Of a stretch of 34,989 bases of DNA, positions 24,474 to 34,359 are shown in pieces. Positions within the stretch are counted from its first letter, which is position 1. Every line of letters begins with the position of its first letter. This DNA is from Deltaproteobacteria bacterium (GTDB taxonomy: Bacteria; Myxococcota; XYA12-FULL-58-9; JAFGEK01), in assembly GCA_016931625.1 (NCBI GenBank), contig JAFGEK010000020.1, forward strand, positions 103,110-138,098, in the 5' to 3' direction. The position numbers and the translations under genes are program-made. Below the pieces are notes generated by a model. The model worked only from the letters and a program-made list of their open reading frames with translations. It was not told the origin of the DNA and did no database searches.

Positions 24474-25874
24474 TTAGCGGGTTAATACTTGCGCCAATTC
24501 ATCATATAAAAAAATAGCACTTTTAATTGCCTTAGAAAAATCAGAAATTGATAAGCTTTCATTTTCAGAATGGGGATTTGAATAGGGGTCCTCAATACCT
24601 ATTAAAAGCGCTGGCACACCGCCAAGAGCTTTTACAAAAGGCTCGACAAAGCCAATTGAACCACCCGCACCAATAGCTAAAGCCTGATGTTGATAACCTT
24701 TTTCGAGTGCATGAAAAGCGGCGGCGAAAACAGGGTGTTCGGTATTCGTTGTCCAAGGGGCTGCAGCAGCTTTTATTTCTACATCAACCAAAACGCCCCA
24801 AGGGGCTTGATCGATTAATGTAGATTTTAGATTTTGCGCCACTTCGTTAGGATCCATATTAGGAACTAGACGCATACCGACACGTGCCCATGCAGAATGG
24901 TTAATAATATTGCGCGCATCTTTACGATTAGAAGCGCAAAAAGCATTTACCGCTAAGGTTGGCTGCCACCAATTCATTTCCCACGGATGTTTATCACCCA
25001 GTAATTCAACCCCTGCGAGCATTCCAGCTTGCATGCAAAAATCATTCCTGGCTGTTACTGGCAACTGTGCAATAGACTCTTTAGCTGCTTCACTTAAAGG
25101 TGCAACTTTATCGTATATACCAGGCAAATTGATACGAAAGTCATCATCAACCAGCGAAGCCAGCATTTTGTTTAAGGCAAGTACCGGATCGGGAATTGGT
25201 CCACCCCACAAGCCCGAATGAACGCTTTGCTTTAACGCTTTAACTTCAACATCGGCAATTACAATACCGCGTAGTGCTACCGTTATAGAAGGTGCACCCG
25301 TGTCGAAATTCCCAGTATCAGTTATGATTATGGTATCGGCATCGAGACGATTGCGGTGGTTCTGTATGAATTGTTTTAGGTGGGTAGAACCAGATTCTTC
25401 TTCTCCTTCAATTAATAGCTTTATATTTAATGGAGTTTCGCCGACGCTTTTAATCCATGCATTAACCGCCGCGGCATGCACCATTATACCTGCCTTGTCG
25501 TCGGCAGTTCCACGTCCAAATAGTCGTCCATTTTCAATAGTTGGCTCAAAAGGAGGATTTAACCAGTCTGAGGGGTCACCTGCAGGCTGTACGTCATGAT
25601 GTGCATATAAAAGTAGTGTTGGAGCACCTTCTATATGTTTACATTCTGCAAATACATAGGGGGGCGAATCATCAGCCTTTAAAATATCAACATGATCAAA
25701 GCCATAGCTTTTTAATAACTCTGCTATTGCTTTAGCGCTTTTCTCTAAATTAGTTTTATCAAATCCATCAAATGACACACTGGGGATACGCACAAGGTCT
25801 TTTAACGCGTTTAGATAAGCATCTGCATTGGCTTCATAGTAAGAAATAGCCTTTGATGCTTGTTTATCAGTCAT
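24474..25874 (-). CDS. M20 family zinc dipeptidase / deacylase
   Basis: A 466-residue cytosolic metallopeptidase of the ArgE/DapE/CNDP group. Zinc-site motifs in order are LLLYAHHDVQPAGD, FGRGTADDKAGI (bridging Asp), LLIEGEEESGS (general base Glu and ligand Glu), ITDTGNFD, and the C-terminal histidine in NPHSENESLSI. The dimerisation domain lies in the middle. The length matches the dipeptidase branch (about 450-470), so a broad dipeptide substrate is more likely than acetylornithine. AAGGAGTG lies about ten bases upstream of the ATG. It is 86 bases downstream of the PEGA gene on the same strand and may be co-transcribed. Confidence 0.92.
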   Translation of the reverse strand: MTDKQASKAISYYEANADAYLNALKDLVRIPSVSFDGFDKTNLEKSAKAIAELLKSYGFDHVDILKADDSPPYVFAECKHIEGAPTLLLYAHHDVQPAGDPSDWLNPPFEPTIENGRLFGRGTADDKAGIMVHAAAVNAWIKSVGETPLNIKLLIEGEEESGSTHLKQFIQNHRNRLDADTIIITDTGNFDTGAPSITVALRGIVIADVEVKALKQSVHSGLWGGPIPDPVLALNKMLASLVDDDFRINLPGIYDKVAPLSEAAKESIAQLPVTARNDFCMQAGMLAGVELLGDKHPWEMNWWQPTLAVNAFCASNRKDARNIINHSAWARVGMRLVPNMDPNEVAQNLKSTLIDQAPWGVLVDVEIKAAAAPWTTNTEHPVFAAAFHALEKGYQHQALAIGAGGSIGFVEPFVKALGGVPALLIGIEDPYSNPHSENESLSISDFSKAIKSAIFLYDELAQVLTR

Positions 25875-25960
25875 GGTTAATGCACTCCTTCAATAAATAA
25901 GTTTAAGGTAACTCATTAATGTATCCCGTTGATATTTGAGAACTTTTGTCGCATCAAATT

Positions 25961-27691
25961 TTAAAACGGCGCATAAAATTGAATTGTAGCTCCGTCATTC
26001 ATCGGGGCAACGATTAGTGTTGACTCTTTGTCAACAAATGGTATCCAACTAGGCCATTGTTCACGACGAATATAATCCCAGGCATAAAGGGTTGCGCCAA
26101 TCGCCAATAGGCTCCCTCCAACAATATAGCTTACTTTTTCTATGGACTGCGCGGTTTTTTGATTTTTAGCCAGATGCTGCAGCTTTGTTGCTTTATCAAT
26201 GCAAGCTTGTTGTGAAAGCTCAAAGCAGCTGTACACATCATTTCCTAATGGGCGCAAGTTCAAAACTTGATCATGTGCATCATTATTCAAACTAGATACC
26301 CGCCAAGCAAAAACCGATCCGGTTAATATACCAACTACACCAGCGCCCATTAAACTCAGGCCACTATAATAACGCCATGATGGTTCGCGCGTCTTATTTT
26401 CTTCTGCAAGGGTTATGGTTGTTGTAGCCGATGGATTTTCAGTGGTTGAGGTTTGGTCAGTAGTTGATGAAGTTATATCAGACAAATTAATACCTGTAGC
26501 GGCCAAGGTAGTTCCTTGTCTTTGAATAAATATATTCGTACGTTTACCATCAACTACTTCAATTTCTTGTATTAGCGGTTCACTGCCTTCCTTTCTTAAT
26601 GAAATACGCCTAGTCCCTGCAGGGATGCCAATAAGTGGTCCTGATAGCGGCGATATCGCAACGGGTTCACCATCAATTCGTAGTTCTATGTAAGGCTCAT
26701 CAATGTGAATGTATAACTCACCTGTACCTGCAAGTGATTCAAGTTGTTCAACTTCAACACTAACAATATTGGTTTTGGTGAGATCGACTTTTATCGTTGA
26801 ATTACGTTTATAAATTACATCAACGAATTGATATATATCAACAAATCCTAGCTTACTAATATGGAGTATATGAGGCCCAGCTTTTAAAGATGTTAATGAG
26901 TTTTTAAGAGGAGTAGTGCCGACTAATTTGTCATCAATATAAACATCAGCTTTTTGTTGAGTGCATTCAATTTTTAAAGAGCCCACATAAAAATCGGGTT
27001 TTAACAACTCTACTGCCAAATGATGCAATTGTTTGCTACGTTTACTTTGCTCATCTGCAAGTGATTTGGCGATTCGATTTACCTCAATACCTGATTCGGT
27101 ATCGATAATCCTAACCACAATATTTAAGGTACCGCCAAAATAGGCTAAACGTGTTTCTAAAAGCATATGAGCGCCAGCGTAGCGACCGGCATCAGCAAGA
27201 CAAATAGGATCGTAGTTGCATTTTTCAGGATCAAGATCAAAAGCGGCCATATCAGCATTTACATCAGCAGGAGATATGGCTCTCATACCAAAGGTTTCAT
27301 CGATTTCATTAATTAGCGAGAGTTCAATTTCATGTATAATTTCGAAATCAATGTTAACACCCTGTGGTGCTAATACAGCTACTGCACGATATTTTGTGGG
27401 TAAATCTCTAAGTTTAGGTGTTTTATTAATATTCTTTTTCTTTTTTGATAAAGTTCTATTTTTTAAATACCACTGACTCTGTGCGTTATTTGTTCGGTTA
27501 GCCATATTTTCTTTTTTAAGTTCGTTTGTATTTTTCTTTTTTTTCTTGCGCGATTTGAGTTTACCTTGGGCGATCAATTTGGCATCAGAGCCCCATATAG
27601 AAGATGTAGAGGTTAAGGTAATTTCTACTGGAGCAGAGGAGAGCGCCAATTTGGATACAACGGTAAATGCTATCATTGAGAAAAAGGCCAT
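25961..27691 (-). CDS. PEGA-domain membrane/envelope protein
   Basis: A 576-residue protein. A hydrophobic N-terminus (MAFFSMIAFTVVSKLALSS) may be a signal peptide or anchor, followed by a highly basic Lys/Asn-rich segment (SRKKKKKN; about 45-95). Residues about 100-235 resemble the N-terminal fold of TolB-like proteins (AVAVLAPQGVNIDFEIIHEI). Two PEGA repeats follow at about 235-305 (VYIDDKLVGTTPLKN) and 322-395 (LRIDGEPVAISPLSG), then a Thr/Ser-rich linker and two hydrophobic helices (about 443-465 and 520-540). PEGA domains are common in Myxococcota surface proteins. The ATG at 27691 lacks a clear ribosome site. The Met near residue 63 is an alternative start, which would remove the signal. 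Confidence 0.8.
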   Translation of the reverse strand: MAFFSMIAFTVVSKLALSSAPVEITLTSTSSIWGSDAKLIAQGKLKSRKKKKKNTNELKKENMANRTNNAQSQWYLKNRTLSKKKKNINKTPKLRDLPTKYRAVAVLAPQGVNIDFEIIHEIELSLINEIDETFGMRAISPADVNADMAAFDLDPEKCNYDPICLADAGRYAGAHMLLETRLAYFGGTLNIVVRIIDTESGIEVNRIAKSLADEQSKRSKQLHHLAVELLKPDFYVGSLKIECTQQKADVYIDDKLVGTTPLKNSLTSLKAGPHILHISKLGFVDIYQFVDVIYKRNSTIKVDLTKTNIVSVEVEQLESLAGTGELYIHIDEPYIELRIDGEPVAISPLSGPLIGIPAGTRRISLRKEGSEPLIQEIEVVDGKRTNIFIQRQGTTLAATGINLSDITSSTTDQTSTTENPSATTTITLAEENKTREPSWRYYSGLSLMGAGVVGILTGSVFAWRVSSLNNDAHDQVLNLRPLGNDVYSCFELSQQACIDKATKLQHLAKNQKTAQSIEKVSYIVGGSLLAIGATLYAWDYIRREQWPSWIPFVDKESTLIVAPMNDGATIQFYAPF

Positions 27692-27712
27692 TACTATATT
27701 AATACCACAGCC

Positions 27713-27741
27713 TTGACCATAGCAGCGAGCCCGCGTAAGGT
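27713..27741 (+). promoter_or_regulatory. Possible promoter for lysS operon
   Basis: TTGACC (27713-27718), 17-base spacer, TAAGGT (27736-27741), in the 99-base spacer between the divergent PEGA gene and lysS. The -35 is good and the -10 weak. No T-box or other riboswitch-like structure is seen. Confidence 0.35.
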
Positions 27742-27790
27742 TGCGACCCCCAACGAATTAAAGTTTTTGATATTTTGAGATGTTAAAAAA

Positions 27791-29305
27791 ATGACTCAAC
27801 GCGATGAATTATATGAACAACGTGTCCGTAAGTTAGAATTTTTACGTGAACGAGGCTTAGAACCATACGCAAATGATTTTAAGCCTGATACACGCATTAT
27901 TGACTTTGCACGTCTGTATGGCCACGAACTTTCAAATGAAGTTCTGCAAACAAAACAAGTAGAACACAAAATTGCCGGTCGCCTTATGGCATTAAATACA
28001 TTTGGCAAGGCAGTTTTTTTACGTATTCAAGACGGCACCTCTGATGACAGTTTAGATGATGGTCAGCCAATTGGTCGTTTGCAACTTTTTGTGCAGAAAA
28101 ACCAAGTTGGTGAAGAACAATTTGAACTACTTAAATTTGCAGACATTGGCGATTTTATTGGTGTAATTGGTACAGCAATGCGTACAAAAACCGGCGAGCT
28201 AACGCTACGTGTCAGTAAGCTGCGCATTTTAACCAAATCACTAAGGCCGTTACCTGAAAAATGGCATGGATTATCTGATGTCGAAACTCGTTATCGTCAG
28301 CGCTATCTTGATTTAATTGCTAATGAAGAATCACGTCGAATTTTTCGTTTGCGATCAAAGTTAATCGACTACATTCGTCGATTTTTTATCGATCGTGAAT
28401 TTCTTGAAGTTGAAACTCCAATGATGCAGCCAATTGCGGGTGGCGCTGCAGCTCGACCATTTATAACACATCATAATACTCTAAACATTGATTTGTATTT
28501 ACGCATAGCTCCAGAATTATATTTAAAGCGTTTAGTAGTTGGTGGCTTTGAGCGTGTTTTTGAAATTAATCGTAACTTTCGTAATGAAGGTATCAGCACC
28601 GTACATAATCCTGAATTTACTATGCTCGAATTTTATCAAGCATACATTGATTATTTAGATCTAATGGATATTGGTGAAGAGTTAATTTCAGGGGCCGCAC
28701 AAGCTGTCTTGGGTACAACCGACATAGTGTTCGGTGAACATTCAATATCGCTAGCGCGTCCGTTTAAACGAATGACTATGATGGAAGCTATTGCTGCTTA
28801 TGGCGGACCTGCACCAGAAGAATTACGTGATGTTCAAAAGGCATTTGCTCATGCAAAAGCAGTAGGAGCAAAAAATGACGGTTTAAGCCATGGTGCTGCA
28901 GTAGTTTACTTGTTTGAGCATTTTGCTGAATCAAAGTTAATTCAACCAACTATTATTTATAATTTCCCATTAGATGTATCACCATTATCACGTAAAAAAG
29001 TAAGTGACCCATGGCTAGTTGATCGCTTCGAATTATTTGTTGCCGGGCGTGAGCTTGCCAATGCATTTAGTGAATTAAATAATCCTATTGACCAAGAAGA
29101 GCGTTTTGAGTCGCAAATAAAAGCAAAGGCTGCAGGCGATCAAGAAGCTCATGAAATGGACGAAGACTATGTTCGTGCGCTTGAGCAGGGTATGCCTCCT
29201 ACAGGTGGTTTCGGTATGGGTATCGATCGCTTAGTTATGTTGCTTACTGGCTCTCAGTCTATTCGTGACGTAATTCTTTTCCCTCAACTGCGGCCGAACT
29301 CTTGA
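27791..29305 (+). CDS. lysS: Lysyl-tRNA synthetase, class II
   Basis: It charges tRNA-Lys with lysine. The 504-residue protein has the N-terminal OB-fold anticodon-binding domain (HKIAGRLMALNTFGKAVFLR), motif 1 around FLEVETPMMQPIAGGAAARP, motif 2 ERVFEINRNFRNEGISTVHN with PEFTMLEFYQAY, and motif 3 TGGFGMGIDRLVMLLTG. All are intact and of normal length. The gene leads the lysS - lolC/E - lolD - bamA block, an arrangement typical of deltaproteobacteria. Its stop overlaps the permease start (TTGA). Ribosome site is weak (GAGATG). Confidence 0.97.
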   Translation: MTQRDELYEQRVRKLEFLRERGLEPYANDFKPDTRIIDFARLYGHELSNEVLQTKQVEHKIAGRLMALNTFGKAVFLRIQDGTSDDSLDDGQPIGRLQLFVQKNQVGEEQFELLKFADIGDFIGVIGTAMRTKTGELTLRVSKLRILTKSLRPLPEKWHGLSDVETRYRQRYLDLIANEESRRIFRLRSKLIDYIRRFFIDREFLEVETPMMQPIAGGAAARPFITHHNTLNIDLYLRIAPELYLKRLVVGGFERVFEINRNFRNEGISTVHNPEFTMLEFYQAYIDYLDLMDIGEELISGAAQAVLGTTDIVFGEHSISLARPFKRMTMMEAIAAYGGPAPEELRDVQKAFAHAKAVGAKNDGLSHGAAVVYLFEHFAESKLIQPTIIYNFPLDVSPLSRKKVSDPWLVDRFELFVAGRELANAFSELNNPIDQEERFESQIKAKAAGDQEAHEMDEDYVRALEQGMPPTGGFGMGIDRLVMLLTGSQSIRDVILFPQLRPNS

Positions 29306-31041
29306 TTTGGGCAATATTAATCATATCTAGTATTAATCTAATACTAGCACCTCTGATTGGGCGTTGGTTAAAACGACATCAAGGTTCTATCGGCATTGCT
29401 GTGCGATTATTCGGTTTGTTATTATTCTTAGCTTTAATTTTATGGGTAATATTTCATCAGTTTGATTTATCGATTGAACGCAACGCAACTTTACTTTGGG
29501 CATTTGCATTTATCTCAGCAGCAACAGTAGGTTTTTTAGGTTCACGATATTTGCAAAAAATGCCAAATAGGGAATTATTCGTAGCTTTGTTGCTATTAAT
29601 TGAGGTTATGTTTATTGCTGCATTATTTAGCGCGAATACAAATGGTTTAGCATCACCGCATTTTCGTGCGCTTTTAGTGACTCCGGCAATTTTACCATTA
29701 TCTAGTTACTTTGGTGCATCAATAGGTCATCTCACCAATGGCAGTTCAATAAAGAATTTTTTTGGATACGAAAGTTTTATTGCTAGAAGGTTTTTACTTT
29801 CTCGTGCTTCACAAGTGCTATCTACAGTTACAAGTATTTCAGTAATTGGGGTGGCGATTGGTGTTTGGTTAGTTATTGTAAGTTTGTCAGTGTTATCTGG
29901 ATTTGAAAATGATTTAAAACAAAAAATCATTGGCGCTACTGCACATATAGTTGTGCAAAGTAAAGATGGATCCCCATTTAAATCAGATACTGATGACCCC
30001 TTAAATATTATGAAGACCCCAGGAGTTATTGCGGTAAGCCCAATTATTGAAGGTGAAGCTGCTGTTTCGAGTCGTTCAAATTATACCGGCGCTATTGTAT
30101 TTGGCATTAATCCTCAACGTGCACGCAAGGTATTAGGAGTAATGAATGAAGTAGCCGAAGGTTCAGTTACCCCAGTACAAAATGAACTTTTAGCACCGAC
30201 AGTAAAAACTGACACTATCGACACCGAGTTTCCACCACCAAAACCCTTACCGAATATTATCATTGGTGTTGAGATGGCTAAGGGGTTAAATGTATCAGTT
30301 GGTGACCGCATTAATCTCATTTCCCCACTTTTAGAAACTATTACACCAATTGGGCCTGCTCCAAAAAATGCTACATTTAAAATTGCTGCAATTTTCTCAA
30401 GTAAAATGTATGAATACGATGCTCGCTATGTATTCATTTCACTTAATGCTGCGAGACACTTTTTTGAATTAGCATCAGCAGAATTGACTGCAATTCAAGC
30501 GGCAGTTGATGATCCTGAGAGTTCTGATGTAATCGTAAAAACTATTTCGCAAAATCTTCCTACACGTTTTGAAGCTCTCGACTGGAAAGGAAGAAATCAA
30601 ACTCTTTTTTCATCATTGAAATTAGAGCGCGTAGTCGCTTTTGTTGTGTTAGTTTTCATCATTTTAGTTGCCAGTTTTGCCATTGTTAACACTTTAACTA
30701 TGTCTATTGTTGAGAAGAAAAAAGAAATCGCAATTTTAAAAACTATGGGGGCAAGTGATAACGGCATAATGAAGCTTTTTTTAATCCAAGGTCTAATTAT
30801 TGGGGCCTTTGGCACATTATTAGGAGCAATTGCAGCAATGATCTCGATATTCTTGCTGCAACAGTTCGGATTCGCTATTCCAGGTGATGTTTATTATATC
30901 GACTCGCTACCCGTGCATTTTGATGCAATTGACGTGGTAGTTGTGATTTTGGCCGCGCTTCTTATAGTTTGGGACTTCGCGGTTTTTCCGGCATTGCATG
31001 GTGCAAATTTATCGCCGGTAGAAGGGTTGCGTGATGTCTGA
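29302..31041 (+). CDS. LolC/LolE-type lipoprotein-releasing ABC permease with N-terminal membrane extension
   Basis: A 579-residue inner-membrane permease. Residues from about 158 onward are a complete LolC/E core: FIARRFLLSRASQVLSTVTS, the first helix, FENDLKQKIIGATAHIVV, a periplasmic domain, and three C-terminal helices with EKKKEIAILKTMGAS and the C-terminal PVEGLRDV. It works with LolD to extract lipoproteins from the inner membrane. The extra 150 residues at the N-terminus hold about four hydrophobic helices (AFAFISAATVGFLGSRYL and others) not present in 400-415 residue LolC/E proteins. The TTG at 29302 overlaps the lysS stop. No ATG exists early in the frame, so the exact start is uncertain. 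Confidence 0.88.
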   Translation: MIWAILIISSINLILAPLIGRWLKRHQGSIGIAVRLFGLLLFLALILWVIFHQFDLSIERNATLLWAFAFISAATVGFLGSRYLQKMPNRELFVALLLLIEVMFIAALFSANTNGLASPHFRALLVTPAILPLSSYFGASIGHLTNGSSIKNFFGYESFIARRFLLSRASQVLSTVTSISVIGVAIGVWLVIVSLSVLSGFENDLKQKIIGATAHIVVQSKDGSPFKSDTDDPLNIMKTPGVIAVSPIIEGEAAVSSRSNYTGAIVFGINPQRARKVLGVMNEVAEGSVTPVQNELLAPTVKTDTIDTEFPPPKPLPNIIIGVEMAKGLNVSVGDRINLISPLLETITPIGPAPKNATFKIAAIFSSKMYEYDARYVFISLNAARHFFELASAELTAIQAAVDDPESSDVIVKTISQNLPTRFEALDWKGRNQTLFSSLKLERVVAFVVLVFIILVASFAIVNTLTMSIVEKKKEIAILKTMGASDNGIMKLFLIQGLIIGAFGTLLGAIAAMISIFLLQQFGFAIPGDVYYIDSLPVHFDAIDVVVVILAALLIVWDFAVFPALHGANLSPVEGLRDV

Positions 31042-31714
31042 GCTCATTGCAGCGCGAGAGCTTTGTAAATCCTATAAGAAGGGCGACGAAATTATTAACG
31101 TTTTACAGGGGACTACTTTCTCCATTCCCGAAGGCTCGATGGTTTCGATTATCGGTGCTTCGGGTGCTGGCAAGAGTACCCTTTTGCACTTATTGGGTAC
31201 TTTAGACGCACCTGATAGTGGAGATATTATTTTTCGTGGCAAAAGTCTTACCGGGATGAATGCCAGTGAACTAGCTGATTTTCGCAATAATACTTTAGGT
31301 TTTGTCTTTCAGTTCCATCATTTGCTTTCTGAATTTACTGCTTTAGAAAATGTAATGATGCCTGCGTTAATTCGTCGTAATTCAAAAAACGAAGCGCAAA
31401 ATTTAGCGGCAAGAACTCTCACAGAGGTAGGTCTCGCTAAAAGAATGCTACATAAACCTGGTGAGCTTTCTGGTGGTGAACAACAACGAGTAGCGCTAGC
31501 TCGAGCTTTAGTTCTTTCTCCGCAATTGATTTTAGCTGACGAGGTTACTGGTAATCTTGATGAACGCAATGGTGAAGAAATACATGAATTGCTTTTTACA
31601 ATTAATCGTGAACGTGGCGCTACATTAGTTGTAGTTACTCACAATCGTAGTCTTGCTGATCGCATGCCGTTACGACTCGAGCTAAAACAAGGCTCGGTGA
31701 AGGAGCGTAGATGA
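31034..31714 (+). CDS. lolD: Lipoprotein-releasing ABC transporter ATPase LolD
   Basis: The ATP-binding subunit of the Lol complex, 226 residues. Walker A is GASGAGKST (41-49), the Q loop is in LGFVFQFHHLL, the signature is LSGGEQQRVALARAL, Walker B is LILADEVTGNLD and the H loop is VVVTH. The residue after the catalytic Glu is Val where LolD-type ATPases nearly always have Pro (ADEPTGNLD). The ATG at 31034 overlaps the permease stop by eight bases with GAAGGG upstream. A GTG three bases earlier is an alternative. The coupled expression with the permease supports the function. Confidence 0.95.
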   Translation: MSELIAARELCKSYKKGDEIINVLQGTTFSIPEGSMVSIIGASGAGKSTLLHLLGTLDAPDSGDIIFRGKSLTGMNASELADFRNNTLGFVFQFHHLLSEFTALENVMMPALIRRNSKNEAQNLAARTLTEVGLAKRMLHKPGELSGGEQQRVALARALVLSPQLILADEVTGNLDERNGEEIHELLFTINRERGATLVVVTHNRSLADRMPLRLELKQGSVKERR

Positions 31715-34140
31715 GCTCGCCCGGGCAATGTTTAATTATTATTTTTAGTTTTTTATTTATTATAGCTGCACCAAATAATTATTTGTTAGCGGCAAAAAAA
31801 CAAAATGATAATGTTATTACTGCAATTGCACTTGAAGGTAATCGTCGCGTTGAGAAAGAAGCGGCCTTTGGTGATTTAAAAAGCAAAGTCGGATCGGTTT
31901 TAAATGATGATTTGCTTACTGAAGATTTGCATACTATATGGCGAACCGGATTTTTTCGCGACGTCAGCATAGAAAAACAAAGATATAAAAATGGCTGGCG
32001 CATACTATTTATTGTTAGTGAAAGACCTTCTATACGTAAAATACAATATGTAGGCCGCAATAGTATCTCTGAAGAAGATATTCAAGGCGTGGTAGATGTT
32101 AAACCGTATACTATTCTTAATATAGAATTATTGAAGAAAAACGTTGAAAAAATAAAAGAGCTTTACGTACAAAAAGGTTTTTATTTAGCCAAAATTTCTT
32201 ATCATACCGAAGCTGTGGAGAACTCTTCAGACGAAGTAGATGTATATTTTGATTTGGTTGAAAACTCGCGTGTTTCAGTACGCGAGATTAGTTTTTTTGG
32301 CAATAAACACTTATCTTCTGAGTTTTTAAAAAGTGGCATTCAAACTCAAGAGGGTAGTGAGGTGCCAATTCTCTCGCAATCAGGGACCTACACAGAAGAA
32401 TACTTTCAAAATGACCTGATGCGTATTCAATCTGCGTATTATGATAAAGGCTATATAAAAGTTAAAATAGCTGACCCAACTATTACAATGTCTCTAGATA
32501 GGCGATTTATTTATTTGAGTGTTGGGATAACCGAAGGCAAACAATATAAAGTAGACAAAATTTCTTTTTCTGGCGATATCGATTTAAAAGACAAGCAAGG
32601 TAACATTGTTATTGATACAGAACATTTACGCAATAATGTTTCGTTAGAATCTAATGAAATTTTCAGCAGTACTAAACTGCATAATGATATGAATAATCTT
32701 GCGGATCTCTATCGCGACCGTGGCTACGCCTTTGCTAATGTTACTCCAAATTCGGCTATCCATGATGATAACTTAACGGTTGATCTTGATTTTGAAGTAC
32801 AACGAGGTGATCTCGTTCATTTCGAACGTATCGAAATTGTTGGTAATACTCGTACTCGTGATCGAGTAATTAGGCGAGAACTTAAAATATACGAAAGTGA
32901 ACGTTATAGCTCGACAGCTCTTAATCAATCGCGGGCAAATATTTTTGCTTTAGGTTACTTCGAGACCGTTAATATTTCGACTACACGTGGGTCGCGACCA
33001 GACCTCATGAATGTGCGCATAGAAATCAAAGAAAAAGCCACTGGTTCGTTTCAAATGGGTGCAGGCTTTTCTAGTGTCGAAAATTTCATGCTGCAGTTGC
33101 AAGTATCTCAAAATAACTTTTTAGGTTATGGTTGGAGTATGGCGCTGTCGGCGCAATTAACTTTATCTTCGGGCCCGTATTCTCACAAGTTAGTTTCAGC
33201 GCAATTTTATAATCCTTATTTTATGGATACCAAATGGGCGCTTGGCGCTGATGGCTATTTAACTCAGCGTTTTTATCCTGAATTTGAACGTCGAAGCACT
33301 GGCTTATCACCACATTTAGGCTATCCGATTACTGAGAAAATTCGACTAGTTGCTGGGTATACTATTGAAAAAGTAGAAGTTGATTCTTCAAGCGACCAAT
33401 TAATGTATGGGTTAGCGGTTAAGGGTATTAATTCGGCAATTAAAGGAAGTATTTCATATGATACCCGTAATAACCGATTATCACCTACATTAGGGCAATT
33501 TCATTCAATCACCGGCGAAATATCTCATCCGTCACTTGGTTCATCCACCGAACTTTCATTTATGCGTTATGGGATCACCATGCGCTATTATCATCCTTTG
33601 ATTTATTCGTTTGTGCTTAAATTAAATGCAGAGTTTGGTTACGTAACTGGGGTAGAAGGGCGTGGCGCGCCGCTAGGTGAGCGCTTCTTTCCAGGTGGTA
33701 TTTTTTCTGTTCGTGGATATGAACCGCGTGGCCTAGGTGCATCAGTGCCCACCGTATCAAAAAACAATCCCAGCTCAACTACCTCAGCGTTTACAATTGG
33801 CGGCAATAAACAAGCTATATTCAATGTCGAAGTTGAAGTACCATTAATTGAAGCTGCTAATATTAAAGGTGTGGTCTTCTTTGATGCTGGCAATGCCTTT
33901 AATGATGACCAGAACTTCTTCTATATAAACACCAATAAAGACCTTATACCTAATGTGTATCTCATGCGCTCCAATCGTGAGATATCACCACCACTTGGAT
34001 TATTTTATTCTTTTGGTTTTGGTATTCGTTGGTTTAGTCCTATTGGTCCGTTGCGTTTTGAGTGGGGTATACCGATTACCAAACCGTCACCTACATCTCG
34101 ATCAAGCATTTTTGAATTTATGATTGGCAGCTTTTTTTAG
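31711..34140 (+). CDS. bamA: Outer membrane protein assembly factor BamA
   Basis: The Omp85 protein that folds beta-barrel proteins into the outer membrane, 809 residues as expected. A signal peptide (hydrophobic 7-20, cleavage probably after LLAA) precedes five POTRA domains, visible from repeated GN/GNxx starts: IALEGNRRVEK, IQYVGRNSISEEDI, ISFFGNKHLSSEFL, ISFSGDIDLKDK and IEIVGNTRTRDRVI. The barrel follows (residues about 420-809) with the L6 motif VRGY at 667-670 and a terminal Phe (FMIGSFF), the usual Bam recognition end. It overlaps lolD by ATGA. The expected downstream skp/lpxD genes are not present in the window. Confidence 0.96.
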   Translation: MSSPGQCLIIIFSFLFIIAAPNNYLLAAKKQNDNVITAIALEGNRRVEKEAAFGDLKSKVGSVLNDDLLTEDLHTIWRTGFFRDVSIEKQRYKNGWRILFIVSERPSIRKIQYVGRNSISEEDIQGVVDVKPYTILNIELLKKNVEKIKELYVQKGFYLAKISYHTEAVENSSDEVDVYFDLVENSRVSVREISFFGNKHLSSEFLKSGIQTQEGSEVPILSQSGTYTEEYFQNDLMRIQSAYYDKGYIKVKIADPTITMSLDRRFIYLSVGITEGKQYKVDKISFSGDIDLKDKQGNIVIDTEHLRNNVSLESNEIFSSTKLHNDMNNLADLYRDRGYAFANVTPNSAIHDDNLTVDLDFEVQRGDLVHFERIEIVGNTRTRDRVIRRELKIYESERYSSTALNQSRANIFALGYFETVNISTTRGSRPDLMNVRIEIKEKATGSFQMGAGFSSVENFMLQLQVSQNNFLGYGWSMALSAQLTLSSGPYSHKLVSAQFYNPYFMDTKWALGADGYLTQRFYPEFERRSTGLSPHLGYPITEKIRLVAGYTIEKVEVDSSSDQLMYGLAVKGINSAIKGSISYDTRNNRLSPTLGQFHSITGEISHPSLGSSTELSFMRYGITMRYYHPLIYSFVLKLNAEFGYVTGVEGRGAPLGERFFPGGIFSVRGYEPRGLGASVPTVSKNNPSSTTSAFTIGGNKQAIFNVEVEVPLIEAANIKGVVFFDAGNAFNDDQNFFYINTNKDLIPNVYLMRSNREISPPLGLFYSFGFGIRWFSPIGPLRFEWGIPITKPSPTSRSSIFEFMIGSFF

Positions 34141-34176
34141 CGATATTATTTACAGATGAAAAGCGCTGTTTAGTCA

Positions 34177-34203
34177 TGTGCGACTGCACAGTAATTTTTT
34201 TTT
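34177..34203 (+). terminator. Possible intrinsic terminator after bamA
   Basis: A short hairpin TGTGC-GACT-GCACA (34177-34190) is followed within four bases by nine T (34195-34203), 36 bases after the bamA stop. The stem is only five pairs, but the U tract is strong. It would end the lysS-lol-bamA operon. Confidence 0.45.
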
Positions 34204-34359
34204 CTCGAAAGTAAATATGACATAGGTTAAGATAGCTAGGTCTCTTTATTTTTTAGTAGCTACAAAAAGTACTGTCATTTTTAGCTTAATGATCCGTTAA
34301 TTAGAATTGGTTGATCTTTTTAGTGTTGGCAAGTGAGCAGGCACAAAGGAGAAAAGTTA

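Noticed and set aside
27692-27790. T-box or riboswitch upstream of lysS
   Set aside because: The 99-base spacer is too short for a T-box and lacks the conserved T-box sequence; only a possible promoter is seen.
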